Below are positions 27,483-36,615 of a stretch of 64,000 nt of DNA, in pieces. The DNA lies in the NCBI GenBank assembly GCA_001657395.1, contig LYSY01000003.1:568996-632995 (forward strand), written 5' to 3'. The position numbers and the translations under genes were made by a program. Within the stretch, counting starts at the first letter, position 1, and the number at the start of each line of letters is the position of its first letter. The DNA comes from Rhodospirillales bacterium BBD 1991-14 (GTDB lineage Bacteria; Pseudomonadota; Alphaproteobacteria; Kiloniellales; Kiloniellaceae). The notes under the pieces were generated by a model that was not told the origin of the DNA, searched no databases, and saw only the letters and a list, made by a program, of their open reading frames with translations.

Positions 27483-28445
27483 ATGACTGCCATGCGGATC
27501 GCCTTCATCGGCCTCGGCAACGTGGGCTTCCCTCTGGCGCGCAACCTGCAGCGTGCCGGGCACGATCTCACCGTCTTCGACCTCGATCCCGCGCGTGCGG
27601 CACCCCTGGTGGAGGCCGGCGCCAGGCTGGCGGACTCAGCCTCTGCCGCCGCCCAAGACGCCGAGGTCGCCGTCACCTCGCTGCCCAACCCGGCAGCCGT
27701 CGCGGCGGTGGTGCCGGGCGAAGGCGGCCTGCTCTCGGTCCTCACCCCGGGCAGCCTCTGGCTCGAGATGAGCACCACCGACGCCGACGACATGCGCCGC
27801 TATGCCGAAGAGGCCGCAGAGCGCGGCATCGACGTGCTGGAGGCACCCATCACCGGCGGCGCCAACCGGGCCTGGAGCGGCGAGATCTCCATCCTGGTGG
27901 GCGGCGAGGAAGCCGTCTTTCAGCGCTACCGGCCGGTCCTGGCGGCCATGGGCGGCGCGATCGAGCACATGGGGCCCATCGGCGCGGCCTCGGTGGTGAA
28001 GGTGATCACCAACATGCTGGCCTTCGTCCACCTCTGGGCCAGCGGCGAGGCAATGATGCTGGCCAAGCGCGCCGGCATAGACCTGGAGCGCGCCTTTCAC
28101 GGCATCCGCATCTCCTCCGGCAATTCCTTTGCTCATGAGACCGAGGGCCAGCTCGTGCTGAACGGCTCCTACAACTGCGCCTTCACCCTGGCGCTGGCGT
28201 TGAAGGACATGGGTCTTGCCATGAAGCTGGCACAGCAGACAGAAACGCCCTTGGCGATGGCGGAGCTCGTAAACGGCCTCTTCGAAGAGGCGCGCGAGAC
28301 CTTTGGCGATGAGGCCTGGTCGACCCAGGCGGTGAAGCTGCTGGAGGACCGGCTGCAGGAGCCGCTGCGCGCGCCGGGCTTTCCGCCGGTGCTCGCCGGC
28401 ATGGGCGGCGGCGAGGACGATGCCCGGCAGCCGTCTCAGGCATAA
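27483..28445 (+). CDS. 3-hydroxyisobutyrate dehydrogenase-family NAD(P) oxidoreductase
   Basis: A 320-residue beta-hydroxyacid dehydrogenase. The N-terminal Rossmann motif is RIAFIGLGNVGFPLARNL; the substrate motif EAPITGGANRAWSGEISILVGG and the catalytic Lys in SVVKVITNM are in the usual order, followed by the helical domain. Family substrates include 3-hydroxyisobutyrate, tartronate semialdehyde and 6-phosphogluconate-like acids. It starts the plus-strand pair with the Gfo/Idh gene 33 nt downstream. Two in-frame ATGs lie at 27483 and 27492. Confidence 0.88.
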   Translation: MTAMRIAFIGLGNVGFPLARNLQRAGHDLTVFDLDPARAAPLVEAGARLADSASAAAQDAEVAVTSLPNPAAVAAVVPGEGGLLSVLTPGSLWLEMSTTDADDMRRYAEEAAERGIDVLEAPITGGANRAWSGEISILVGGEEAVFQRYRPVLAAMGGAIEHMGPIGAASVVKVITNMLAFVHLWASGEAMMLAKRAGIDLERAFHGIRISSGNSFAHETEGQLVLNGSYNCAFTLALALKDMGLAMKLAQQTETPLAMAELVNGLFEEARETFGDEAWSTQAVKLLEDRLQEPLRAPGFPPVLAGMGGGEDDARQPSQA

Positions 28446-28478
28446 CGGACAACTGTGAATCAGGGAAGGAGCCCGGGC

Positions 28479-29480
28479 GTGAGCGATCTGCGCTGGGGGG
28501 TGCTGAGCACCGCGAGAATCGGAACCGAGAAAGTGATCCCGGGCATCCAGCGATCCCGGCGCGGCCGGGTGACGGCCATTGCCTCCCGCAACCTCGGCAG
28601 GGCCGAGGCTGCCGCCGCGGACCTCAAGATCGACAAGGCCTACGGCAGCTATGGAGAGCTCCTGGCAGACCCGGACATCGATGCGGTCTACAACCCCCTG
28701 CCCAACAACCTGCACGTCGACTTGACGCTCCAGGCCGCGGCAGCGGGCAAGGCTGTGCTCTGCGAGAAGCCCATCGCCATGACCAAGGCCGATGCCGAAC
28801 GGCTGCGCGCGGTCGAAGGCAAGGTTCCGGTGATGGAGGCCTTCATGGTGCGCTTCCACCCGCAGTGGCTCTGGGCGCGCGATCAGGTCCGCGCCGGGCG
28901 CCTGGGGGAACTGCGCGCCATCCAGGCCTTCTTCTCCTACTTCAACCGCGACCCAGCCAACATCCGCAATGCGCCGGAAACCGGCGGCGGCGCGCTGCTC
29001 GACATCGGCTGCTATCCCATGGTGGCGGGGCGCTTCTTCTTCGAGGGCGAACCCCAGCGCGTCCTGGCCCTGATCGAACGCGACCCGGACTTTCAGGTCG
29101 ACCGCCTCACCTCCGCCCTAATGGACTTCGGTGGCGGGCGCCGCGTCGACTTCACGGTCTCGACCCAGGTGGTGCCCTATCAGCGGGTGCAGTTGATCGG
29201 CACCGAAGGGCGCCTGGAAATCGAGATCCCCTTCAACGCACCCCAGGGGGAGACGACACGGCTTTTGCTGGACGACGGCAGCGATCTGCGCGGCGGCGGC
29301 ATCCAGGTTCAGGAGATCGAGGCCGCCGACCAGTACGCCGAACAGGCCGATGCCTTTGCCGCAGTGGTTCTGGGCGAAGCGCCGCTGCCCTACGGCATCA
29401 GCGATGCGGTCCAGAACATGGCGATCCTCGACGCCCTCTTCCGCTCCGACGAAAGCGGCCAGTGGGAGAGTGTCGGCTAA
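28479..29480 (+). CDS. Gfo/Idh/MocA-family oxidoreductase
   Basis: A 333-residue dehydrogenase: Rossmann start DLRWGVLSTARIGTEKVIPG, the complete EKP motif (LCEKPIAM) and the second-domain GGGALLDIGCYPM. It resembles 1,5-anhydrofructose/glucose-fructose oxidoreductase-type members. I place the start at GTG 28479 because GGGAAGGAG ends seven bases before it; a GTG at 28455 lacks such a site. It follows the beta-hydroxyacid dehydrogenase gene and overlaps phnX tail-to-tail by four bases. Confidence 0.87.
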   Translation: MSDLRWGVLSTARIGTEKVIPGIQRSRRGRVTAIASRNLGRAEAAAADLKIDKAYGSYGELLADPDIDAVYNPLPNNLHVDLTLQAAAAGKAVLCEKPIAMTKADAERLRAVEGKVPVMEAFMVRFHPQWLWARDQVRAGRLGELRAIQAFFSYFNRDPANIRNAPETGGGALLDIGCYPMVAGRFFFEGEPQRVLALIERDPDFQVDRLTSALMDFGGGRRVDFTVSTQVVPYQRVQLIGTEGRLEIEIPFNAPQGETTRLLLDDGSDLRGGGIQVQEIEAADQYAEQADAFAAVVLGEAPLPYGISDAVQNMAILDALFRSDESGQWESVG

Positions 29481-30289
29481 ATCCCGGGACTCTCTCCGGC
29501 GGCGATCCTGGCCTCGATCCTGTCCAGCACGCCGGGCAGATCAGCGACGGTGTCGACCACGTAGTCGGCGCCGGCGGCCTCCAGCTTCTCCACCGCACGG
29601 GCATTGAGTTCCGTACGCTCCTCGGCCGGCGTCGCGGCCAGTTCCTGCGGGGAAAGCCCGACCTCGTTGCCGGAAAGCGACACGCCCACGGTCCAACTGC
29701 CCGCCGCGCGGCCCTCGGCAATGCCGGGCTCCGTGTCGTCCACCTTCACGCAAGCAGAAGCCGGCCAGACCGCCAGGTCGATGAAGCACCTGTACATCAT
29801 CAGCGGCGAGGGTCGGCCGGCGGGCAGATCGCCGGCACAGACCAGGTTGTCCGGCGTGTAGCCCTGCTCCGCCGCCAGGGGCAGCACCGGCGCCATGATG
29901 TCGCGGGTGTAGCCGGTGGTGGAGCCGATTTTCACGCCAAGCGCCCGGAGGTCCGCCACCATGGCGGCGGCACCGGGCACCAGTTCGGCATAGTCCGACA
30001 CGATGCGCGCGTTCAAGGGCACGAAGATTTCGTAGACCCGCTGCGCCGCGTCGTCGTCGAAGGGCGCGCCGCCGTGCGCCTCCTGCCAGGCCGCCGCCAC
30101 CCGCGGCAGCGCGCCCAGCGCCTTGATGTGCTCCAGCTTGGGCAGACCCATGGGCCCCCGCGCCTCGGCAATCGTCAGCTCGACGCCGAATTCGCCGAAG
30201 ACCTCGACGAAAGCGCCCATCGGCGCCCGCGATCCGAAGTCGATCATGGTGCCCGCCCAGTCGAAGATGACCGCCTTCACAAGGCTCAT
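29477..30289 (-). CDS. phnX: Phosphonoacetaldehyde hydrolase (phosphonatase)
   Basis: A 270-residue HAD enzyme that splits phosphonoacetaldehyde into acetaldehyde and phosphate. Nucleophile Asp10 is in FDWAGTMID, with Ala12 where most HAD enzymes have a second Asp, and the Schiff-base Lys51 is in MGLPKLEHIKAL; both are diagnostic of true phosphonatases. Motif II is IGSTTGYTRD and motif III/IV KVDDTEPGIAEG. It overlaps the upstream flavoenzyme gene by four bases, so the two are coupled. No phnW transaminase is near, so the aldehyde may come from the flavoenzyme. Confidence 0.93.
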   Translation of the reverse strand: MSLVKAVIFDWAGTMIDFGSRAPMGAFVEVFGEFGVELTIAEARGPMGLPKLEHIKALGALPRVAAAWQEAHGGAPFDDDAAQRVYEIFVPLNARIVSDYAELVPGAAAMVADLRALGVKIGSTTGYTRDIMAPVLPLAAEQGYTPDNLVCAGDLPAGRPSPLMMYRCFIDLAVWPASACVKVDDTEPGIAEGRAAGSWTVGVSLSGNEVGLSPQELAATPAEERTELNARAVEKLEAAGADYVVDTVADLPGVLDRIEARIAAGESPGI

Positions 30290-31440
30290 GCCACTGCCCC
30301 TTTTTCCGTGTCTGCCGGGCCCAGAAGACCGGCGATGACTTCCTCCCCCAAGGCGAAGGCCGTTGAGGCACCGGTCCCGCCGGTGACGATCACGATGCGC
30401 AGGTCCGCGCGCGGCGCCTCGACCAGCACGACCCGTTCGTCGCTGCTGGGGTAGATGCCGGTCCAGCGCTCGCGCACCGAACAGCCCTGCAGGCCGGTGG
30501 CCGCGGTGAGTTCTTCGAGGATCAAGCGGTCGACCGCTTCACTCTGAAAGGGCGACGGCGGATCGTCGTAGTGATGGGAATCGCCCACCACCAGCGACCC
30601 GTCGGCGCTCTGGACCGCGATCAGGTGAATGCCGTGACCCAACTCATCGGCCTGCTCGCGCAGCAGCCGGTCTCGCAGAGGCGCCGCTTCCGGGAGGGCC
30701 GAATAGCCTTCATAACGCACAAGCGACAGGTCGGACATCACCGGTGCCGGCAGCCGGTAGCCGGCAGGCGGGTCGACCCGCAGCATGTGCAGCTTGCAGG
30801 GCCGCAAGCGGTAGCCTGCAAGCTCCTCGGCGAAAAGGGTCGTCAGATCGCCATTGGGGCAGACCACCGCAGCCTTGGCGAAGACGGGGCCCCGGTCGGT
30901 TTCCAGCCGCGGCAGGTCGACGCCCCGCACAGCCGTGGACCAGCGGAAGGCGACGCCCCAGCGCTCCTCCAGCCAGGCGGCGAGGCACGGCAGGGCATCG
31001 CGCGACTCGACCCTCAGTTCGTGCGGGCTGTGCAGCGCCAGGGAGAGCCGGCTGGGATCGAGCGCCGGATGGTGGCCGCGCAGCTCCTGCGCGGAAAGCA
31101 GATGGCAGCCTTCGCCCATCTCCGTCGCGGCAAAGGCCTCCAGAACCGCCGCCGCTTCGGGCCGGCGGGCCAGCACCAGGAGCCCGCGCTGGAGCACATC
31201 GATCCCGGCCTGCGGCGCCACCTCGGCCCAGACATCCCGCGATCGCAGCGCCCGCCGCCAATGCGCACCGCGCTGCTGTCCGGTGACGGTGACGAAGCCG
31301 AAGTTGCGCACGGAGGCGCCCGCCGCCCGCGCATCGCGTTCGATGACCACAACCCGGCGGCCCTGGCGTGCGGCGGCCAGGGCATGAGCCAAGCCGACGA
31401 TGCCGGCGCCGACCACCGCCAAATCGAACGTTTCCGTCAT
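30286..31440 (-). CDS. DAO-type FAD-dependent oxidoreductase linked to phosphonate use (TIGR03364-like)
   Basis: A 384-residue flavoenzyme with DLAVVGAGIVGLAHALAAARQGRRV at the N-terminus (read in parts), RNFGFVTVTGQ after the FAD motif and VTGGTGASTAFALGEEVIAG at the C-terminus. This is the D-amino-acid-oxidase subgroup often found beside phosphonatase genes (sometimes called HpnW). By family and context it likely oxidises 2-aminoethylphosphonate or an N-methyl derivative to phosphonoacetaldehyde, which PhnX then cleaves. The stop overlaps the phnX start (ATGA). It is divergent from the hopanoid operon across 204 nt. Confidence 0.85.
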   Translation of the reverse strand: MTETFDLAVVGAGIVGLAHALAAARQGRRVVVIERDARAAGASVRNFGFVTVTGQQRGAHWRRALRSRDVWAEVAPQAGIDVLQRGLLVLARRPEAAAVLEAFAATEMGEGCHLLSAQELRGHHPALDPSRLSLALHSPHELRVESRDALPCLAAWLEERWGVAFRWSTAVRGVDLPRLETDRGPVFAKAAVVCPNGDLTTLFAEELAGYRLRPCKLHMLRVDPPAGYRLPAPVMSDLSLVRYEGYSALPEAAPLRDRLLREQADELGHGIHLIAVQSADGSLVVGDSHHYDDPPSPFQSEAVDRLILEELTAATGLQGCSVRERWTGIYPSSDERVVLVEAPRADLRIVIVTGGTGASTAFALGEEVIAGLLGPADTEKGAVA

Positions 31441-31644
31441 GAAAGCCGGCCCGTCCCCCTCGCCTTCCCCGTCGCTTTCCCCTGCAAGGCGCCCGCTGCA
31501 TGGTGCCCTTGACCCCTTGTCGCCCTACTCACTAGGACAAGCACAGGTCCCCATAAAGTGTTTTCTCACGACCTTGCGTCCTCGTCCGGCCCTGCGTATG
31601 CCTTGGGGTGAAAAGAGCGCAACCGCAGAGGGAAAGGAGGCGGC

Positions 31645-32238
31645 ATGAGCGCGGAACCGCGCGCCTGGCAGCGCATGCTGTCGGGGCGGCGCCTCGATCT
31701 CCTCGACCCTTCGCCGCTGGATATCGAGATCGAAGACATCGCCCACGGCCTGGCCCGGGTCGCCCGCTGGAACGGGCAGACGAGCGGCGCCTCGGCGTTT
31801 TCCGTCGCCCAGCACAGCCTGCTGGTCGAGACGATCGTCGGCACGCTCAAGCCCTCCGCGCCCGCAGCCGAGCGCCTGGCGGCGCTGCTGCACGACGCGC
31901 CCGAGTACGTCATCGGCGACCTCATCACACCCTTCAAGGCGGCGGTTGGGATGGACTACAAAGCCCTGGAGCGCCGCCTGATGACCGCGATCCGCCTGCG
32001 GTTCGGCCTCACCGGCCGCGAACCGGAGGCCCTGACCAAGCTGATCAAGCGCGCAGACCGCACGGCCGCCTACCTGGAGGCAACCCAGCTTGCCGGCTTC
32101 TCCCTCACCGAGGGCCGCCGGCTGTTCGGCCAGCACAAGCGCTTTCAGGACATTCATCTGGAGCCCTGGCCGGCGCAAAAGGCCAAGCGCCTGTTCCTGC
32201 GGCGCTACGAGACGTTGCACAAGGCCCTCTCGCCTTGA
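31645..32238 (+). CDS. HD-domain phosphohydrolase (YfbR-like)
   Basis: A 197-residue HD-superfamily protein. Metal ligands are seen in SVAQHSLLVE (His), LLHDAPEYVIGD (HD plus downstream Asp) and RADRTAAYLEA. The closest characterised relatives are 5'-deoxynucleotidases such as YfbR; the exact nucleotide is not known. Its stop codon overlaps the TTG start of hpnB (TTGA), making it the first gene of the hopanoid operon, a link that has no obvious metabolic reason. Confidence 0.82.
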   Translation: MSAEPRAWQRMLSGRRLDLLDPSPLDIEIEDIAHGLARVARWNGQTSGASAFSVAQHSLLVETIVGTLKPSAPAAERLAALLHDAPEYVIGDLITPFKAAVGMDYKALERRLMTAIRLRFGLTGREPEALTKLIKRADRTAAYLEATQLAGFSLTEGRRLFGQHKRFQDIHLEPWPAQKAKRLFLRRYETLHKALSP

Positions 32239-33449
32239 GCGCGGCGCTCACCGACTTTGCCTCGCTGAGCCTCGCTGTCTTGGGCCTCGCCACGCTGAGC
32301 CTGGCGATCTGGTTCTACCTCTGGTTCTTCCGCGGCGATTTCTGGCGCTGCCGCGAGCGTCTGGACGGCAGCGCGCCGGAACCGGAGCGCTGGCCGGCGG
32401 TGACGGCCATCATCCCGGCGCGCAACGAGGCCGCGGTCATCGCCACCGCCCTCACCTCCATCCTGGAGCAGGACTATCCGGGCGAACTCTCCGTGGTTCT
32501 GGTCGACGATCACAGCGAGGACGGCACGGTCGAGGCGGCCCGCCAGGCCGCCGCCGACAGCAGCCGGCCGGAGCGCTTCAATCTGGTGCGTGCGGCCGCC
32601 CTGCCGGAAGGCTGGGCCGGGAAGCTCTGGGCTCTCGATCAGGGCCTGCGCCAATCCGACCCGGACAGCCGTTACCTCTGGTTCAGCGATGCGGACATCG
32701 CCCAGCCGCCGCAGGCGCTGCGAAGGCTGGTCGCCAAGGCTGATTCGGAAGGGCGCGATCTGGTTTCCCTGATGGTCGCCCTGCGCTGCGAGGGCTTGTG
32801 GGAGCGCCTGCTGATTCCACCCTTCATCTACTTCTTTCAGAAGCTCTATCCCTTCGCCTGGGTGAACGACCCAAAAAAGGTCACGGCCGCCGCCGCCGGC
32901 GGCTGCATCCTGCTGCGGCGCGAGGCCCTGGAGCGGCTCGGCGGCCTGGTCGTCCTACGCGACGCCCTGATCGACGACTGCAGTCTGGCGGCCAAGGTGA
33001 AGCAGGTGCGCGGAGCACGAAGCCGTGGGCTCTGGCTGGGCCTGGCCGAGACCGCCCGCTCCATCCGGCCCTACGCTGGTCTGGGCGCGATCTGGGATAT
33101 GGTCGCCCGCAGCGCCTATACCCAGTTGAGGCACAACCCCTTGCTTTTGCTCGGCACGCTGGTCGGCATGTTCGCGACCTATCTGGCCCCGCCGCTGCTG
33201 GTGCTGGGCCTTCCCTGGCATGGCCAGATACCTGCAGCACTGATCGCCGCGCTGGCCTGGCTCGCCATGACCCTGACGGTATTGCCGGTCCTGCGGCTCT
33301 ACGGACAGGGCCTCTGGCTGGCTCCGCTGCTGCCGCTGGCTGCGCTGCTCTACTCCGTCATGACCTTCGACTCGGCTCTGCGCCATTGGCGGGGCCGGGG
33401 CGGCGCCTGGAAAGGGCGCGTACAGGCCGGGCAGCGCGGCCTGGAATGA
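32235..33449 (+). CDS. hpnB: Hopanoid-associated glycosyltransferase HpnB
   Basis: A 404-residue family-2 glycosyltransferase anchored in the inner membrane. One N-terminal helix (LAVLGLATLSLAIWFYLWFF) is followed by the catalytic domain with AIIPARNEAAVIATAL, DDHSEDGT and the metal site WFSDADIAQ, then three C-terminal helices. It is a conserved marker of hopanoid loci, though its product is unproven. The start is the TTG at 32235 overlapping the upstream stop; the frame is open much further upstream but there it only shadows the HD gene. Confidence 0.9.
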   Translation: MSAALTDFASLSLAVLGLATLSLAIWFYLWFFRGDFWRCRERLDGSAPEPERWPAVTAIIPARNEAAVIATALTSILEQDYPGELSVVLVDDHSEDGTVEAARQAAADSSRPERFNLVRAAALPEGWAGKLWALDQGLRQSDPDSRYLWFSDADIAQPPQALRRLVAKADSEGRDLVSLMVALRCEGLWERLLIPPFIYFFQKLYPFAWVNDPKKVTAAAAGGCILLRREALERLGGLVVLRDALIDDCSLAAKVKQVRGARSRGLWLGLAETARSIRPYAGLGAIWDMVARSAYTQLRHNPLLLLGTLVGMFATYLAPPLLVLGLPWHGQIPAALIAALAWLAMTLTVLPVLRLYGQGLWLAPLLPLAALLYSVMTFDSALRHWRGRGGAWKGRVQAGQRGLE

Positions 33450-33555
33450 TCGGCGCCGGCAGGCTAAGTTCGCGCAACAGCGCCGCGTCGCCGAATGCAG
33501 CGCCAAACGCTTGGGGTATCGTCGCCTTGGGGGATTGCCACAGCAGGAGAACCGG

Positions 33556-34440
33556 ATGACGCCTGCCAGCGTCGAAACACCTTCGGGCAAGGGATCGGGC
33601 GACGAGAACTTTCCCGTCGGTTCCTGGCTGCTGCCGGCTGCACTGCGCCCGGACGTGGCGACCTACTACGCCTTTGCGCGTGCCATCGACGACATTGCAG
33701 ACAACCCTGCCCTCGCCCCGGACGACAAGATCGACCGCCTGAAACGCTTCGACGCCGCCCTGCAGTCGGCGGACAGTGACGCACCGGGGCTGGAAAAGGC
33801 GGCGCGGCTGCGCGAGACCCTGGCGCGGCGCGGCATCACCACGGCGCGCGGCAGCGACCTGGTGGCCGCTTTCACCCAGGATGCGGTGAAACTGCGCTAC
33901 ACCGACTGGGAGGACCTGCTGGGCTACTGCCGCCTCTCCGCCGACCCGGTGGGCCGCTTTCTGCTCGACCTGCATGGGGAGGACCCGGGCGGCTATCCGG
34001 CCTCCGACGCGCTCTGCACATCACTGCAGATTCTGAACCACCTGCAGGACTGTCAGGACGACTACCATGCCCTCGACCGCGTCTACCTGCCGCTTGATTG
34101 GCTGACGGCGGAGGACCTGGGGGTGACGGTGCTCGACGCCAAAGCGAGCCCACCGGGCCTGCGCCGCGTGATCGATCTCTGCCTCGATGGGGTCGATGCG
34201 CTTCTGATCGAGGCCCAGCGCCTGCCGGGCCAGCTCCGCTCCAGCCGGCTGGCGATGGAGTCGGCCGTCATCGTGAAGCTGGCGCTGCGCCTCAGCCGCC
34301 GTCTCCGCCGCGGCGACCCTTTGGCCAAACGCGTTGCGCTCAGCAAGGCCGATTTTCTTTTCGCCGGGATCAGCGGCGCTGCAGGCGTTCAGGTCCACCG
34401 TCTTTTCGCCGCCCCACAGATCGCCGGACAGAGCGGATGA
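33556..34440 (+). CDS. hpnC: Hydroxysqualene synthase HpnC
   Basis: A 294-residue member of the trans-isoprenyl diphosphate synthase family. The first Asp-rich motif is DDIAD (in YYAFARAIDDIAD) and the second is LQDCQDDY. HpnC turns presqualene diphosphate from HpnD into hydroxysqualene, which HpnE reduces to squalene. ATG 33556 is preceded by CAGGAGA. It overlaps hpnD by four bases (ATGA), so the two synthases are translationally coupled. Confidence 0.94.
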   Translation: MTPASVETPSGKGSGDENFPVGSWLLPAALRPDVATYYAFARAIDDIADNPALAPDDKIDRLKRFDAALQSADSDAPGLEKAARLRETLARRGITTARGSDLVAAFTQDAVKLRYTDWEDLLGYCRLSADPVGRFLLDLHGEDPGGYPASDALCTSLQILNHLQDCQDDYHALDRVYLPLDWLTAEDLGVTVLDAKASPPGLRRVIDLCLDGVDALLIEAQRLPGQLRSSRLAMESAVIVKLALRLSRRLRRGDPLAKRVALSKADFLFAGISGAAGVQVHRLFAAPQIAGQSG

Positions 34441-35312
34441 CCCTTGCCCGCCCCGCCACCCCGGCCGCGCTGACGGACGAAGCGGCGGCCCTGGCGCATG
34501 TGCGCAGCATCGCCACGGCTTCCGGCTCCTCCTTCCTCTGGGGCATGCGCCTGCTGCCGAAGCCGCGGCGCCATGCGATGTATGCGATCTACGCCTTCTG
34601 CCGCGCGGTCGACGACATCGCCGACGACGATGGCGCAGCCGAGGAAAAGCGCCGGGGCCTGGCTTTCTGGCGCGAAGAGATCGGGCGGCTCTACGACGGA
34701 AGTCCGACCCACCCCATCACGCTTGCCCTGCAGCACCCACGCCGCTGTTACGGCCTGCCAAAGGCGGAGTTCCTCGCCGTCATCGACGGCATGGAAATGG
34801 ACGCCCGCGAGGACATCCGCGCCCCGGACATGGAAACCTTCCGGCTTTACTGCCGGCGCGTGGCGGGGGCGGTCGGCGTGCTTTCGGTACACGCCTTCGG
34901 CGCCGAGGAGCCGGAAGCCCAGCACCTCGCCCTGGCGGAGGGCGATGCGCTGCAGTTCACCAACATCCTGCGCGACCTGCGCGAGGATGCGGAGCGCGGG
35001 CGCCTCTACCTGCCGCGCGAACTGCTGCTGCGCCAGGGTATCGAAAGCCGCGATCCCATGACGGTCTTGCAGGACTCGCGGCTGCCGGCCGTCTGCCGCG
35101 ATCTGGCCGCCATGGCCGAGGAACGCTTCACCGAGGCACAGGCCCTGATGGCGCGCTGCCGGCGCGGGCCCATGCGCCCGGCGCGGATCATGCTGGCCGT
35201 TTACCGCCGTCTGCTGACCCGCCTTCAACAACAGGGCTGGCGGGACAATGCGACCCGCGTGCGCCTTCCCAAGGCGGAGAAACTGTGGATCGCTCTGCGC
35301 AACGGACTCTAG
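34437..35312 (+). CDS. hpnD: Presqualene diphosphate synthase HpnD
   Basis: A 291-residue squalene/phytoene synthase-family enzyme that condenses two farnesyl diphosphates to presqualene diphosphate. Signature motifs: YAIYAFCRAVDDIADDDG (first Asp-rich motif), YCRRVAGAVG and LTNIL-type second motif FTNILRDLREDAERGR LYLP. The start is the ATG overlapping the hpnC stop; the longer open frame upstream is a shadow of hpnC. hpnE begins five bases after its stop. Confidence 0.94.
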   Translation: MTLARPATPAALTDEAAALAHVRSIATASGSSFLWGMRLLPKPRRHAMYAIYAFCRAVDDIADDDGAAEEKRRGLAFWREEIGRLYDGSPTHPITLALQHPRRCYGLPKAEFLAVIDGMEMDAREDIRAPDMETFRLYCRRVAGAVGVLSVHAFGAEEPEAQHLALAEGDALQFTNILRDLREDAERGRLYLPRELLLRQGIESRDPMTVLQDSRLPAVCRDLAAMAEERFTEAQALMARCRRGPMRPARIMLAVYRRLLTRLQQQGWRDNATRVRLPKAEKLWIALRNGL

Positions 35313-35316
35313 CCTG

Positions 35317-36615
35317 ATGACCGTGGCGGGTGACGAGGGCCGGGTTCACATCGTCGGCGCGGGACTGGCCGGGCTGTCGGCTGCAGTGCGCCTGGCCGCG
35401 CAGGGCCGTGCCGTCACGCTCTACGAAGCCGCGGCGCAGGCCGGCGGGCGCTGCCGCTCGTTTCACGACGCCCGCCTCGACTGCCTGATCGACAACGGCA
35501 ACCATCTGATGATGACCGCCAACACGGCGGTTCTGGACTACCTCGATCTGCTGCAGGCCGGCGACGCACTGACCGGGCCGGCGCAGGCTGCCTTTCCCTT
35601 TCTGGACCTGGAAAGCGGCCAGCGCTGGACCCTGAAACCGAGCGCGGGCCGGATTCCCTGGTGGATTTTCAGGTCCAGGCAGCGCGTTCCGGGAACCCAT
35701 CTGGCGTCCTACCTGAAAGGCCTGCGTCTGGCTTTCGCCGGCGCGGACGCGCGGATCGGCGATTGCCTGGACACACACGACCCGCTGTGGCGCCCCTTCT
35801 GGGAGCCGCTGATCGTCGCGGTGCTCAACACGCCGGCCGAGGAGGGCTCGGCCCGCCTGCTTTGGCAGATGCTGCTGCTGACCTTCGCCCGCGGCGAGGC
35901 CGCCTGCCGGCCCCTGGTCGCCCGCGACGGGCTGGGCCCGGCGCTGGTGGACCCGGCCCTGGCCTTTCTGGCGGACCGCGGCGCCGAAATCCGCTTCAAC
36001 CAACGGCTTCGGCGGATCGACTTCAACGACGAGCGCGCGGCCCGGCTGGACTTTGCCGGGCAGGCAATTGCGCTCGGCAGCGCCGATCAGGTGATCCTGG
36101 CCCTGCCGCCGCAGGCCGCGGAGGGACTGCTGCCGGGCCTGGATGCACCGCGGGAGAGTCATGCCATCGTAAACGCCCACATCCGCCTGCCGCAGGCGCC
36201 GGACTGGCCCTTCGAGGCCCATCAAGCCGAGGGGGGCCGGGAGGTGCCCTTCATGGGGCTGCTGGGCGGCACCGCCGACTGGCTGTTCCTGCGCGGTTCC
36301 GTCGTCAGCCTCACCGTCAGCGCGGCGACCGCCCTGGCGCAGCGCCCCAACGACGAGATCGCCGCGGCGCTGTGGTCCGATACGGCCCGGGCTCTCAATC
36401 TCGATCCGGCGCTGAACCCGCCGATTCGCGTGATCAACGAGAAACGGGCGACCTTCGCGCAAACGCCCGCGGCCCTGCGCCGCCGACCGCCGCCGCGCAG
36501 CGCCTGGCGCAATCTCTTTCTCGCCGGCGACTGGACGGCAACGGGCCTGCCCGCGACCATCGAATCCGCGGTCCGCTCGGGGGACGCGGCTGCCAAGGCA
36601 CTGACATTGCCCTGA
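35317..36615 (+). CDS. hpnE: Hydroxysqualene dehydroxylase HpnE
   Basis: A 432-residue FAD-dependent amine-oxidase/desaturase-like protein. The N-terminal dinucleotide motif is VHIVGAGLAGLSAAVRLA with the following acidic residue (LYEAAAQAGGRCRSF); the C-terminal FAD motif is NLFLAGDWTATGLPATIESAVRSG. It completes the HpnC/D/E route to squalene. ATG 35317 lies five bases after hpnD. A 164-nt gap, unusually long for this operon, separates it from shc. Confidence 0.93.
   Translation: MTVAGDEGRVHIVGAGLAGLSAAVRLAAQGRAVTLYEAAAQAGGRCRSFHDARLDCLIDNGNHLMMTANTAVLDYLDLLQAGDALTGPAQAAFPFLDLESGQRWTLKPSAGRIPWWIFRSRQRVPGTHLASYLKGLRLAFAGADARIGDCLDTHDPLWRPFWEPLIVAVLNTPAEEGSARLLWQMLLLTFARGEAACRPLVARDGLGPALVDPALAFLADRGAEIRFNQRLRRIDFNDERAARLDFAGQAIALGSADQVILALPPQAAEGLLPGLDAPRESHAIVNAHIRLPQAPDWPFEAHQAEGGREVPFMGLLGGTADWLFLRGSVVSLTVSAATALAQRPNDEIAAALWSDTARALNLDPALNPPIRVINEKRATFAQTPAALRRRPPPRSAWRNLFLAGDWTATGLPATIESAVRSGDAAAKALTLP

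Noticed and set aside
31608-32234. hpnB frame extended 209 codons upstream
   Set aside because: It only shadows the HD hydrolase gene; the TTG in the TTGA overlap gives the normal HpnB N-terminus.
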